Source: Actinomyces massiliensis 4401292
Lineage (GTDB): Bacteria; Actinomycetota; Actinomycetes; Actinomycetales; Actinomycetaceae
Reading direction: 5' to 3'
DNA length: 64,000 bases
Assembly (NCBI RefSeq): GCF_000269805.1
Contig: NZ_JH711481.1
Location: 285,497-349,496, forward strand
Every line of letters begins with the position of its first letter. The stretch's first letter is position 1. This document shows, piece by piece, positions 9,701-17,535 of this stretch. Position numbers and translations under genes: made by a program. The notes below the pieces were generated by a model that saw only the letters and a program-made list of their open reading frames with translations, was not told where the DNA came from and ran no database searches.

Positions 9701-12107
9701 TGTAGTCGTAGAGGTTGGGCATATCGGACTTCTTGGCGCGCCGCTCCTGGGTGGCGCCGCGCTCGCAGCGGTTGCCCGAGACATGCCGCTGGCCGTCGCC
9801 GAAGGTGGTGATCGTCAGCTTGCAGTGGTTCTGGCACAGCTTGCACACGGAGGTCTCGGTGGTCAGGCTGAAGCGGGACAGCTCGGCGAGTGTCATGAGC
9901 GTGGAGGGCACGCCGTCGTAGGTCTCCCGGGCGGTCAGGGCGGCACCGAGGCAGCCCATGAGACCGGCGACGTCGGGGCGCACCACCTCGCGCCCGGTGA
10001 GCAGCTCGAAGGCGCGCAGGACGGCGTCGTTGAGGAAGGTCCCGCCCTGGACGGAGACGTAGTCGCCGAGCTGGTCGGCGTCGCGCAGCTTGATGACCTT
10101 GTACAGGGCGTTGCGAACCACCGAGTAGGACAGCCCGGCGCTGATCTCCCCGGGGGTAGCCGACTCCTTCTGGGCCTGTTTGACCGAGGAGTTCATGAAC
10201 ACGGTGCAGCGGGACCCCAGGTCCACCGGGCGCTCGGCGCGCAGGGCCTCCTCGGCGAACTCCTGGACCGTCTGCCCCATGGACTGGGCGAAGGTCTGCA
10301 GGAAGGAGCCGCAGCCGGCCGAGCAGGCCTCGTTGACGCTGATGGAGTCGATGGCGCCGCCGCGGATGCGCAGGTACTTCATGTCCTGCCCGCCGATGTC
10401 GATGACGGAGGTGACCTCCGGGTTGAGGCGGGCCGCCGCCCGGTAGTGGGCCATGGTCTCCACGACGCCCTCATCGATGTGCAGGGCCGCCTTGACGATG
10501 CTCTCGCCGTAGCCGGTGACGCAGGAGCGCACGATGCGCACGTGATCGGGCATCTCCAGGTGGATGCGGCGCAGGATCTCGACGGCGGCGGTGACGGGGT
10601 CGCCTTCGTTGCCCGCGTAGTGCTCCCAGGCGATATTGCCCGCCTCGTCCAGGACGACGGCCTTGATGGTGGTGGAGCCGGCGTCGATGCCCAGGAAGCA
10701 GTCGACGCGAGGGGCGGCGTCGGCGGATTCAGAGGACTCGGCCGGATCGGGGCCGCCGACGTCCTCCCCGACGGCGTCGGGACCGGTGGTGCCGGTGCCG
10801 ACGGCGGCCGCGGAGTCCGCTGTGGGATCGCAGTGCGCGCCGTCGGCGGCGCTCTCGACGGCGGAAGCGGGATCGTCGACGTCATAAGGACTCTGCGCGA
10901 CGGACGCGGCAGGGGGCTCGGGCCAGCCGGTGCGGGGAATGGTGGCGCGGGCGTGGCGCTCGCGGAAGGCGGCGAGCTCGTCGTCGTCGGAGAAGAGCGG
11001 CCGCATGCGGGAGGTGGCCAGGCTCAGGGACTTGCGGGTGGCCAGGCGCGTGGAGAGTTCGGCGAGGGTGACCGGCTGGCCGGACGCCATGAGAGCGGCG
11101 CCGACGGCGACGTAGAGCTGGGCGTCGCCGGGACAGGTGAAGGAGTCGACCTGGTCGGCCAGGGTGCGCTCGAAGGCGCCGCGCAGCTCGGGCAGGAAAT
11201 GGAGGGGGCCGCCCAGGAACATGACGTTGCCGCGGATGGGGCGCCCGCAGGCCAGGCCCGCGATGGTCTGGGTGACGACGGCCTGGAGGACAGAGGCGGC
11301 CAGGTCGGCGGGCTCGGCGCCCTGGTTGATCAGGGGCTGGAGGTCGGATTTGGCGAAGACGCCGCACCGTGAGGCGATCGGGTAGAGCGTGGTGTGGGCG
11401 GCGGCGAGTTCGTTCAGCCCCGGGGCGTCGGTGTGGAGGAGCTGGGCCATCTGGTCGATGAAGGCGCCGGTGCCGCCCGCGCAGGTGCCGTTCATGCGCT
11501 GCTCGGGGGTGGGGTGGAGGTAGGTGATCTTGGCGTCCTCGCCGCCGAGCTCGATGATGACGTCGGCCTCGGGGTTCTTGGCCTGGACGGTGCGGGTCTC
11601 GGCGATGACCTCCTGGACGAAGGGCAGGCCCATGAGGGTGGCCAGACTCAGGCCCGCACTGCCGGTGACGGCGCCGCGCACGGTTGCGTTCGGGAAGCGC
11701 TCGGCGGCCTCCGCGAGGAGGCGGGTGACCTCGCCGCGCACGTCGGCATTGTGACGGCGGTACTCCGCGAACAGGGGCGCCGGGGCGGCGTCGGAGCCAC
11801 CGGAGACACCGGCTGGGGCGGGCACGGCGCTGGGCTCAGGCAGGAGCGCCGCCTGCGGCGCGACGGGCGCGGGCACGGCGCATGAGTCAGGCAGGAGCGC
11901 CGCCTGCGGCGCGACGGGCGCGGGCACGGCGCATGAGTCAGGCAGGAGCACGAGCTTGACCGTGGTGGACCCGACGTCGAGGCCCAGGGACACCGGTTGG
12001 GCACCGGCTGGGGCGGGCACGGCGCAAGACTCAGCCGGGGCGGGCACGGCGCGAGAGTCAACCAGGGCCGGGCCGGAGGCGCTGACGGAATTGCTGGTAG
12101 AACTCAT
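6705..12107 (-). CDS. 2-hydroxyacyl-CoA dehydratase activase/dehydratase fusion (BadF/BadG/BcrA/BcrD family, DUF2229)
   Basis: About 1800 residues. Two ASKHA ATPase modules come first: DVGSTTVK at 44-51 and DAGSTTIK near 470. Each carries the cluster-bridging cysteines of HgdC-type activases (GTCAGGTGAF with SRCGVF; EACSAGCGSF with SRCTVF). A DUF2229 region with Cys-rich SVCKLCQNHCKLT follows, then a dehydratase-like C-terminus with PFGCLPNHVVGKGMF. The family uses ATP to drive an electron from a [4Fe-4S] cluster to radical dehydratases; the substrate here is unknown. Residues about 55-110 are an Ala/Pro insertion with perfect 17-residue repeats between the first two strands of ATPase 1, where family members have a few residues. 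The ATG at 12107 was chosen over one 33 bases upstream because AGAGGA precedes it. A TetR gene is divergent. Confidence 0.85.
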   Translation of the reverse strand: MSSTSNSVSASGPALVDSRAVPAPAESCAVPAPAGAQPVSLGLDVGSTTVKLVLLPDSCAVPAPVAPQAALLPDSCAVPAPVAPQAALLPEPSAVPAPAGVSGGSDAAPAPLFAEYRRHNADVRGEVTRLLAEAAERFPNATVRGAVTGSAGLSLATLMGLPFVQEVIAETRTVQAKNPEADVIIELGGEDAKITYLHPTPEQRMNGTCAGGTGAFIDQMAQLLHTDAPGLNELAAAHTTLYPIASRCGVFAKSDLQPLINQGAEPADLAASVLQAVVTQTIAGLACGRPIRGNVMFLGGPLHFLPELRGAFERTLADQVDSFTCPGDAQLYVAVGAALMASGQPVTLAELSTRLATRKSLSLATSRMRPLFSDDDELAAFRERHARATIPRTGWPEPPAASVAQSPYDVDDPASAVESAADGAHCDPTADSAAAVGTGTTGPDAVGEDVGGPDPAESSESADAAPRVDCFLGIDAGSTTIKAVVLDEAGNIAWEHYAGNEGDPVTAAVEILRRIHLEMPDHVRIVRSCVTGYGESIVKAALHIDEGVVETMAHYRAAARLNPEVTSVIDIGGQDMKYLRIRGGAIDSISVNEACSAGCGSFLQTFAQSMGQTVQEFAEEALRAERPVDLGSRCTVFMNSSVKQAQKESATPGEISAGLSYSVVRNALYKVIKLRDADQLGDYVSVQGGTFLNDAVLRAFELLTGREVVRPDVAGLMGCLGAALTARETYDGVPSTLMTLAELSRFSLTTETSVCKLCQNHCKLTITTFGDGQRHVSGNRCERGATQERRAKKSDMPNLYDYKYRRTFAYRRLRRGQDTRGEIGVPRVLGMYENYPLWFTILTQLGFRVMISGRSNHELFESGMDSIPSENVCYPAKLAHGHVKSLIDKGVKTIWFPCVFFERKLVDRADDHFNCPIVATYPEVIRTNVEQLRGGRGGTGDAEGADGAEGAGVRMLSPFLNLANPGKLAERLVEVFADWDVTLPEARKAVAAGFAEDAAFKADVRAEGRRTLEWMHEHGRKGIVLAGRPYHIDPEINHGVPDVINTLGMAVLSEDSILPEPARPEVEADDGVEHQVAGGALSRAVASIRRGLSRKKEDPQAPADWSDVRAEDLPSPEASVATESSAVHLRVRDQWAYHSRLYQAAELVTDADDLELVQLNSFGCGVDAVTTDQVQEILESAGGVYTTLKIDEVSNLGAATIRLRSLSAASEARRRHRDSAPAAGPGQSGGSDARSTGSGAGPVGSDAQAAARPLENEPVEIDTSLAPAPAAGPAGTASNSACEGAEPASVGASAGSETEGAGSGGGRPGARRARELPGATTPAFTEEMRATHTILMPQMSPVHFRPLAPLMRRLGYKVELLESASRDDLEVGLRYVNNDACFPAIMVIGQLIGAFEDGTHDPDRCVVAISQTGGMCRATNYAAMLRKGLRDAGYPQIPVLAVSVQGLEENPGFKITPTLALKVVQGVIIGDTLNTCLLRVRPYEAEEGAANRLLGRWNAIIGEFFEHKGRSATWGGRLGYRRLLREMVREFAALPRRDIPRKPRVGVVGEVLVKFQPDANNHVVDQIEAEGCEAVVPGLLAFFVNGPATAQWEADTYGIGLDSLTKKKAAVWFLEQAQAPARAALAAGRIFDVEASSAVMAQKASKILSLGNQAGEGWLLAAEMIELIENGAPNIVCCQPFGCLPNHVVGKGMFREIRRQYPQANIVGIDYDPGASEVNQLNRLKLMISTAHMIHESQAEEASSRAGSAGSAESADSAGSAMGEMSELLADLGPAPDNTPQSPDVAAQEAAQEWVDALRK
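11841..11950. repeat. 51-bp in-frame tandem repeat
   Basis: CAGGAGCGCC begins at 11841 and 11892, and a third partial copy begins at 11943: a period of exactly 51 bases, or 17 codons. It encodes the SCAVPAP/VAPQAALLPD units inside the activase ATPase domain. The two full copies are nearly identical, which suggests recent expansion. Confidence 0.9.
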
Positions 12108-12178
12108 CGTTCGTCCTCTTTGACTGCGCACGGGCGTCATTGCATGTGGCGGGACCGTATCGACAGCATCCTCCGGAG

Positions 12179-12193
12179 TTCAACGGTGTTGAA
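12179..12193. promoter_or_regulatory. Perfect dyad, candidate TetR operator
   Basis: TTCAAC-GGT-GTTGAA is a perfect inverted repeat about 70 bases upstream of the activase start, in the intergenic region shared with the divergent TetR gene at 12450. A half-site GTTGAA recurs near 12292. Binding by the adjacent TetR protein is inference. The rest of 12108-12449 shows no gene. Confidence 0.4.
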
Positions 12194-12437
12194 ATGTCAC
12201 TCCCCCTGGGCATTAAGTCCCACTTACTTTCCGTTGATATCGGAGCGTTATGACCAATGACCACATTTTCGAACGACAGCATTCCTCGACAGCGTTGAAT
12301 AGCGCGCAAGCAATGTAACGAAAATATCGGTGTTTCGAAGGCAGTCATCCCGCCGCAGATCGCCCTATCCTCAGCGATTCCCGGCCAGTGCCGCGGACTC
12401 GACGCGGGATTCAAAGCCGCCCGCACGGGCCTCGGCA

Positions 12438-12443
12438 TAGCCT
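12438..12443 (+). promoter_or_regulatory. Leaderless -10 box of the TetR gene
   Basis: TAGCCT stands six bases before the ATG at 12450, with no Shine-Dalgarno sequence in the gap. Confidence 0.4.
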
Positions 12444-12449
12444 CACCCC

Positions 12450-13127
12450 ATGAGAAGCAGCGCCACAGGAGCCGCGCAGTCGGGCCAAACCGCCCCGCGC
12501 CGTCGAGGCCCCCGCCAACCGGGCACGGGCTCTGAATCCACGCGTCAGGCGATTCTCGACGCCGCCCGCGCCTCATTTCTCGCAAATGGCTTCGCCCGTA
12601 CGACGATACGTAGCGTCGCCCGCACGGCCGGAGTTGATCCAGCTCTCGTTTCCTATTATTTCGGTACCAAGGGAGATCTCTTCGGAGCTTCCATGAACCT
12701 GCAGGTGAGAGCCAGCGAGGAGATCGCGAAGATCGTCTCCGACGACATTCGCACCGCCGGCCCGAGGCTGGTGCGCCTGGCGATGACTGCCTGGGACGAC
12801 TCCGAGGGCGGAGCGACCTTTCATGCCCTCCTGCGCTGGATCGCCACCGACGACTCGGCACCGGAGGCCGTGCAGGCCTACGCCACCGAGCAGATCTCCG
12901 AGCCCATCACCCAGGCGCTCGCGCAGGCCGGCGTCTCGGTCCCGCACGCTCGTGAGCGCGCCACCCTGGTCGGCTCCCAGGTCGTCGGGCTGGCCATGGT
13001 CCGTTACCTCTTGCGCCTCGAGCCGCTGGCGAGCGCGAGCGTCGACCATCTCGTCGAGGTCATGGGCCCCATCGTCCAGCACTACCTGACGGAACCGCTC
13101 ACCCCACCCCAGACCCGGAACCGTTGA
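12450..13127 (+). CDS. TetR/AcrR family transcriptional regulator
   Basis: 225 residues. The N-terminal DNA-binding domain (about residues 30-80) reads STRQAILDAARASFLANGF, then TTIRSVARTAGVDPALVSYYFGTKGDLF, the canonical TetR helix-turn-helix. The C-terminal ligand domain (about 90-215) is all-helical and not specific enough to name an inducer. The basic N-terminal tail (RRRGPRQPG) is an extension of unknown role. The gene is divergent from the dehydratase activase, and a perfect dyad lies in the shared promoter region. The simplest inference is that it represses the activase gene and possibly itself. Confidence 0.9.
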   Translation: MRSSATGAAQSGQTAPRRRGPRQPGTGSESTRQAILDAARASFLANGFARTTIRSVARTAGVDPALVSYYFGTKGDLFGASMNLQVRASEEIAKIVSDDIRTAGPRLVRLAMTAWDDSEGGATFHALLRWIATDDSAPEAVQAYATEQISEPITQALAQAGVSVPHARERATLVGSQVVGLAMVRYLLRLEPLASASVDHLVEVMGPIVQHYLTEPLTPPQTRNR

Positions 13128-13270
13128 CTCAGTGCCCGCCCGCTAACCGCACCCACTCACTGCCCGCGCCCAACTGCCCGCGCCCATTGCCCGCTCACTG
13201 CCCACTCACCGCCCGCACACTGTCCGGGCCCACACGGCGGCGCCGTCCAAGCCTCATGGAACCCCGGCGT

Positions 13271-13337
13271 CGAGGTCGACTTTTTCGAACGAGATCGACG
13301 GTGGCACCGTCGATCTCGTTCGAAAAAGTCGACCTCG
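13271..13337. repeat. Palindromic repeat, copy 2 (perfect)
   Basis: Two 33-base arms starting CGAGGTCGACTTTTTCG pair perfectly around a single central base. It can fold as a hairpin or cruciform and lies between the TetR gene and the VapB-like gene. It is the best-preserved of the six copies. The rest of 13128-13493 holds no gene. Confidence 0.92.
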
Positions 13338-13481
13338 AGGCAAGTGAGGCGGGGCAACGCCGGGTGACGCGGAGCAACGGGGCAACGGCAGGCAAGGCAG
13401 GGTGACCAGTAGTGCACCGGTAGTGACAAGACGCTCGTCAAGACGCGCCGTCACCGGCCGCGACTGGAACGGCAGGGCCGC

Positions 13482-13487
13482 TACCAT
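13482..13487 (+). promoter_or_regulatory. Leaderless -10 box
   Basis: TACCAT lies six bases before the GTG at 13494. Confidence 0.45.
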
Positions 13488-13493
13488 GGGCGC

Positions 13494-13838
13494 GTGATCT
13501 TCAAGGCAGTCCGCGAGCGAGCGCCCTACCCCGAGCATGAGCTCGTGGAGCAGCGCAACTGGACCGAGATCCCCCCGCGCCAGGTCCGTCTCGATCAGCT
13601 CACCACCACCCGGGCGACGCTGGACCTGCGCAATCTGCTCGATGACGACTCGACCTTCTACGGCGACCTGTTCGCGCACGTCGTCTCCTGGCACGGCGAG
13701 CTCTTCCTCGAGACGGGGCTGCACCGAGCACTGCGCGCCGCCCTCCAGGGACGGACCACGATCCACGCCCGGGTTCTCGAGGTCGACGACGGCGGCCGAC
13801 CGACGGCCCCTCCCCCGCCTCCGCCTCCAGGGGCCTAA
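13494..13838 (+). CDS. Actinobacterial VapB-like conserved protein
   Basis: 114 residues. It matches a family conserved across actinobacteria, usually with the pattern PPRQVRLDQL, TLDLRNLLDDDSTFYGDLF and LHRALRAALQ. Automated pipelines often label the family as a VapB antitoxin. No VapC (PIN) toxin gene adjoins it here, so the antitoxin label is doubtful. Its neighbour is a LytR_C protein 54 bases downstream, a linkage I recall from other actinobacteria, which suggests a housekeeping or envelope-related role. The last residues are a proline run. The GTG start follows a leaderless-type box. Confidence 0.7.
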   Translation: MIFKAVRERAPYPEHELVEQRNWTEIPPRQVRLDQLTTTRATLDLRNLLDDDSTFYGDLFAHVVSWHGELFLETGLHRALRAALQGRTTIHARVLEVDDGGRPTAPPPPPPPGA

Positions 13839-13879
13839 TACCAGAGCGGATACCAGAGGCCCGAAGTCTGCTCGTCCAT

Positions 13880-13885
13880 TACTCT
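13880..13885 (+). promoter_or_regulatory. Leaderless -10 box of the LytR_C gene
   Basis: TACTCT lies seven bases before the GTG at 13893. Confidence 0.45.
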
Positions 13886-13892
13886 GGGGCGC

Positions 13893-14519
13893 GTGAGCAG
13901 CACCGCAGACCCCCGCGCCGAGTACCGACGTCGCCTCAGGCACCGTCAGACCACCATCATCGGTGGGATGGCCACGGGCCTGGCATTCCTGGTGATCATC
14001 TGCCTTCTGATATGGGCCAACATTCTCCCCGTCCCCTACGACCCCGGTTTCTCCTCGGAGAAGGACGACAAGGAGAAACTCGTCCAGCCCTGCCCGCTGG
14101 CAGAGGCCAAGACGACGGACGTGTCGTCCATTCCCGTCAACGTCTACAACGGCTCAGACCAAATGGGACTGGCCACCGGGGTCGCGGACGTGCTGAGCGA
14201 CTCGGGGCTCACCGTGGCCAACACCACTGACTGGCCCAAAGGCGAGTACGACGGCGAGATCCAGCTGACCACCTCGCAGGCGGGGCTGGCCAACGCCTAC
14301 ACCCTGTCCAGGGTGTTCACGGGCGACACCGTCGTCCAGATCGATGAGACGCAGGACCCGAGCGACCTCACCGTGAGCGTCGTCCTCGGCAACGATTTCA
14401 AGAACGAGATGCTCTCCGCGGCCGAGGTCGCCCAGATCAAGCCCGGCGACCCCATCACCGCCCCCTCCCCCTGCGCACAGGTGACCTCCGCCCCATCGGC
14501 CGCGGCCACCGACGGCTGA
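13893..14519 (+). CDS. Membrane-anchored LytR C-terminal (LytR_C) domain protein
   Basis: 208 residues. A basic N-terminus (EYRRRLRHRQ) precedes one transmembrane helix (about residues 25-47, IIGGMATGLAFLVIICLLIW), so the rest should be extracytoplasmic. Residues about 85-170 form the LytR_C domain: IPVNVYNGSDQMGLATGVADVL, then LSRVFTGDTVVQIDETQDPSDLTVSVVLGNDF. This domain is found at the end of LCP ligases or alone, and is thought to act at the cell envelope. No LCP catalytic domain is present. The tail is Ala/Pro/Ser-rich. A separate promoter box precedes it, although it may also be read through from the VapB-like gene. Confidence 0.85.
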   Translation: MSSTADPRAEYRRRLRHRQTTIIGGMATGLAFLVIICLLIWANILPVPYDPGFSSEKDDKEKLVQPCPLAEAKTTDVSSIPVNVYNGSDQMGLATGVADVLSDSGLTVANTTDWPKGEYDGEIQLTTSQAGLANAYTLSRVFTGDTVVQIDETQDPSDLTVSVVLGNDFKNEMLSAAEVAQIKPGDPITAPSPCAQVTSAPSAAATDG

Positions 14520-14550
14520 GCCCGCGCCCTGCGCGCCCTGCGCCCTACGT

Positions 14551-14617
14551 CGAGATCGACATTCTCGAACGAGATCGACGGTGACACCGTCGTCTTCGTT
14601 CGAGAATGTCGATCTCG
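14551..14617. repeat. Palindromic repeat, copy 3
   Basis: CGAGATCGACATTCTCG pairs with CGAGAATGTCGATCTCG, with a few mismatches near the centre. It lies exactly between the convergent LytR_C and uracil permease genes, where it could end transcription from both sides. Confidence 0.85.
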
Positions 14618-14673
14618 TCCTGCTTCGCCCTAGCCCGCCTCCCCGCCTGCGGAGCCGCGCACAGCACGCAGTC

Positions 14674-16104
14674 TCAGGACCCGTGCTTGGAATGGCGCGT
14701 GGCGTAGGCCGGCCCCTCGAGCTCGGTGCCCGCCGGCGCCGAGGCCGGGGATGCCTGCTCCAGATTGGTGCCGCGCGCCTTGGAGACCCAGCGCATCGCG
14801 TGGTAGATCGCGATCGCCGACACCGACCCCAGGGCGATGCCCGAGAAGGTCATCTCGCCCCACTGCCAGGTGTAGTCGGCAATGGCCACCACCATGGCCA
14901 CGGCCGCGGTGTTGAGGTTGACGGGGTCGGAGAAGTCCACGCGGTTCTGCACCCAGATGCGCACGCCGAGCATGCCGATCATGCCGTAGAGGATGGTGGC
15001 CGCCCCGCCGAGCACACCGGCGGGAATGGTGGCGATGATCTGGCCGAACTTCGGCAGCAGGGACAGCCCCAGCGCGGTCAGGGCGGCGACGACGTAGGCG
15101 GCCGTGGAGTAGACGCGCGTGGCGGCCATGACGCCGATGTTCTCGGCATAGGTGGTGGTGCCAGAGCCGCCGCCCGTACCGGCGAGCATGGTGGACAGGC
15201 CATCGGCCAGCAGCGCGCGACCGGTGACGTCGTCGAGATTCTCCCCGGTCATGGCGGACACGGACTTGACGTGCCCGATGTTCTCGGCCACCAGCACGAG
15301 GACCACCGGCACGAACAGGCCCAGCAGGGTCACGTCGAAGGCGGGCGCACGGAAGGCCGGCGCCCCCACCCAACCGGCGTGCGAGATCGCGGAGAAGTCG
15401 ACCTCGCCGCGCAGACAGGCGGTGACATAGCCGATGAGCACGCCGAGCAGAATCGCCAGGCGGCCGATGATGCCCTTGAACAGAACGGTGATCAGCAGGA
15501 TCGACACGATCGTGACCAGCGCGGTCACGGGCGCGGACTTGACGTTGTTCCAGGCGCTGGGCGCCAGGTTGAAGCCGATGAGCGACACGATCGCACCGGT
15601 GACGATCGGCGGCATGAGCCGGTCGATCCACCCGGCCCCGGCGATGTGGACGACGGCGCCCACCAGCGCCAGCGCCGCACCGGCGGCAATGACACCGCCC
15701 TGGGCCAGGGACGCCTTGTGGGCGTCGATCGGGCCGCCTCCGCCCGCCACATAGCCGGTCACCGCGCCGATCGGGGCGATCAGGGCGAAGGAGGAGCCCA
15801 GGTAGCTGGGCAGGCGCCCGCTCGTGATTCCCAGGAACAGGAGGGTGCCGAGGCCGGTGAAGAACAGGGTCGTGGAAGGGTCGAAGCCGGTCAGCAGAGG
15901 CACGAGGAAGGTCGCCCCGAACATGGCGACGACGTGCTGAACGCCGATGCCGACGGTACGGGGCCAGGTCAGTCGTTCACCGGGGGCGACGACTTCACCG
16001 GGCGCGATGGACCTGCCGTCACCGTGGATGCGCCAAAGATGCCAGGGGCTCCGGAGGCGGGAGAGGCCTGAAGGGGATGAGGGCGCTGAAGACTCTGAAG
16101 GCAC
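14674..16104 (-). CDS. uraA: Uracil/xanthine permease, NCS2 family
   Basis: 476 residues, against about 430 for E. coli UraA. The protein imports uracil (or a related base) with protons across the inner membrane. Seen: about twelve hydrophobic segments, the early VGIGVQHVVAMFGATFLVPLLTG signature region (quoted in part: QHVVAMFGATFLVPLL), and the substrate-site region containing VLVLVAENIGHVKSV and later AENIGVMAATRVYS. The GTG at 16104 was chosen because AGGAG stands six bases before it. A longer frame runs upstream to 16647 but would overlap the gene at 16297 on the other strand. About 45 residues of N-terminal extension precede the first helix. upp, which traps uracil as UMP, is in the same window. 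Confidence 0.9.
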   Translation of the reverse strand: MPSESSAPSSPSGLSRLRSPWHLWRIHGDGRSIAPGEVVAPGERLTWPRTVGIGVQHVVAMFGATFLVPLLTGFDPSTTLFFTGLGTLLFLGITSGRLPSYLGSSFALIAPIGAVTGYVAGGGGPIDAHKASLAQGGVIAAGAALALVGAVVHIAGAGWIDRLMPPIVTGAIVSLIGFNLAPSAWNNVKSAPVTALVTIVSILLITVLFKGIIGRLAILLGVLIGYVTACLRGEVDFSAISHAGWVGAPAFRAPAFDVTLLGLFVPVVLVLVAENIGHVKSVSAMTGENLDDVTGRALLADGLSTMLAGTGGGSGTTTYAENIGVMAATRVYSTAAYVVAALTALGLSLLPKFGQIIATIPAGVLGGAATILYGMIGMLGVRIWVQNRVDFSDPVNLNTAAVAMVVAIADYTWQWGEMTFSGIALGSVSAIAIYHAMRWVSKARGTNLEQASPASAPAGTELEGPAYATRHSKHGS

Positions 16105-16296
16105 TGCAGACTCCTGTCGCGGGAGAAGGACGGGGCGGCGCAACCGCCTCGAGAGGACGATGTCGCACGCGACAGGGACTGATGACGCCGACGGCGTCGA
16201 GCCCGTGAACCTGACAGAACCCTGCCAGATCTCCAGCATAGACGGCCCCCGCCCCGGATGTCGCATCGTCGCCCGCACCCGGGCATGATGGGACGT

Positions 16297-16629
16297 ATGA
16301 GTCAGGAGCAGCCCACCGACCCGACCCGACTCGTGCCGGAGGGTTTCGTCTTCCCCGGCACCGAGATGCTTGATCCTCACGAGGTCTTCGCCGGCCCCGG
16401 CTACCAGGCCCCGCAGCAGCGGACCGATCCGGTGGCCGCCATCGTCCTCGTGCTGACTCTGCTCAGCCCGTTCCCCGGTTTCGGCGCGACCGCGGCGATC
16501 ATGGGCTGGTGGGCGTTGCGCCGGCTGCGGAGGAGCTATGCCGGCGGGCACGGGCAGGCGTGGCTCGGCGTCATCGTCGGCTCGGCGACGACCGTGATGT
16601 GGCTGTGGATCTGGTGGCTGGCCTCCTGA
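16297..16629 (+). CDS. Small two-helix membrane protein (DUF4190-like)
   Basis: 110 residues. A cytoplasmic N-terminus (about 1-45, with VPEGFVFPGTEMLDPHE) is followed by two hydrophobic helices, AAIVLVLTLLSPFPGFGATAA and WLGVIVGSATTVMWLWIWWL, joined by a basic loop (RRLRRSYAGGHGQ). This resembles small DUF4190 membrane proteins of actinobacteria, whose function is unknown. The start is uncertain: the ATG at 16297 has only a weak GGGA upstream, and ATGs at 16285 and 16288 are also in frame. It is divergent from the uracil permease. Confidence 0.65.
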   Translation: MSQEQPTDPTRLVPEGFVFPGTEMLDPHEVFAGPGYQAPQQRTDPVAAIVLVLTLLSPFPGFGATAAIMGWWALRRLRRSYAGGHGQAWLGVIVGSATTVMWLWIWWLAS

Positions 16630-16724
16630 GCCGTGCTCACGGATCACGGGACCCGGGCACCGAACCGGGCGCGGGTTCTGACACGGTTCTTGAGATGTTT
16701 CTGAGAGGTGACCCCCGTACCCCC

Positions 16725-16730
16725 TAGGCT
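16725..16730 (+). promoter_or_regulatory. Leaderless -10 box
   Basis: TAGGCT lies six bases before the ATG at 16737. Confidence 0.5.
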
Positions 16731-16736
16731 GACGGG

Positions 16737-17474
16737 ATGAAGCCCTTCATCATGGTGTCGACGCGCCCCGAGTTCGAGGCGGCGCAGAATGAGTACGAGT
16801 CCTTCCTGTCCCAGAGCGGTCTGCCCCGTGAGGATCTTCACCACGTGCTCCTGGAGGAGGTCGATTTCCTCGACGCCTTCACGGCCGGTGACGTCTCCGG
16901 CGTCCTCATCGGGGGAAGCCCCTACGACGTCTCCACGCCGGAGGGCTCCAAGACCCGTTCCCAGATGCACGTCGAGGAGCAGGTGCGCGAGCTGCTGGCG
17001 GTGGCGCTCAAGGAGGGCGTGCCGGTGCTCGCCACGGGCTTCGGACTGGAGGTCCTGGCCGGCTATCTCGGCACCTCCACCTCCCGGGAGTTCGGCGAGG
17101 AGCTCGGCGCCACGGAGATCTTCGTGACCGCGGACGGGCGGGCGGACCCGCTCCTGGCCGACCTGCCGCAGGCATTCACGGCGCTGGTCGGCCACCATGA
17201 GGGCGTCGGCGAGGTGCCGGCCCACTCGACCCTGCTGGCCTCGTCGCCCGACTGCCCCGTCCAGATGATCCGGGTGGGCGCCTCGGTGTACGGCTCCCAG
17301 TTCAACCCGGAGCTCGACGCCGAGCGCTTCGCCCAGCGGGTGTCGGCCTACTCCGACGCCGGCTACGGCGACCCCGGCCTGGTGGAGACCATCGTGTCCG
17401 AGGCGAGCAGCACCTCGGAGCATATGGCCGGTCGCGTGATCCGCAATTTCGTGACTCATTTCTCCCACGACTGA
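16737..17474 (+). CDS. Class-I glutamine amidotransferase-like protein lacking the catalytic Cys and His
   Basis: 245 residues, clearly paralogous to the gene at 18667-19401: both start MKPFI, keep GGSP near residue 59 and end in RNF. Class-I amidotransferases use Cys-His-Glu. The active paralogue has GACYG (Cys100) and QFHPE (His189, Glu191). Here the same places read ATGFG (Gly101) and QFNPE (Asn190, Glu192). Nucleophile and His are both lost while the fold signatures and length are kept. It therefore cannot hydrolyse glutamine by the usual mechanism, and may be a binding or regulatory pseudoenzyme (inference). No frameshift or unusual codon use suggests decay. A sirtuin gene follows, then the intact paralogue in the opposite direction. 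Confidence 0.85.
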   Translation: MKPFIMVSTRPEFEAAQNEYESFLSQSGLPREDLHHVLLEEVDFLDAFTAGDVSGVLIGGSPYDVSTPEGSKTRSQMHVEEQVRELLAVALKEGVPVLATGFGLEVLAGYLGTSTSREFGEELGATEIFVTADGRADPLLADLPQAFTALVGHHEGVGEVPAHSTLLASSPDCPVQMIRVGASVYGSQFNPELDAERFAQRVSAYSDAGYGDPGLVETIVSEASSTSEHMAGRVIRNFVTHFSHD

Positions 17475-17535
17475 GATCGGGAGGGCCGTCGGCCACGCGC
17501 GCCAAGCCCTGTCCGGCCTGCCGCCTCCCCTCTCC

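Noticed and set aside
6903-11372. 1489-codon open frame on the plus strand
   Set aside because: It is antisense to the activase gene. Its Gly/Ala/Val/Leu/Asp-rich sequence without domains is the usual shadow of a GC-rich gene.
16105-16647. N-terminal extension of the uracil permease frame
   Set aside because: The extra residues are Pro/Arg-rich, overlap the gene at 16297 on the other strand, and a GTG with AGGAG exists at 16104.
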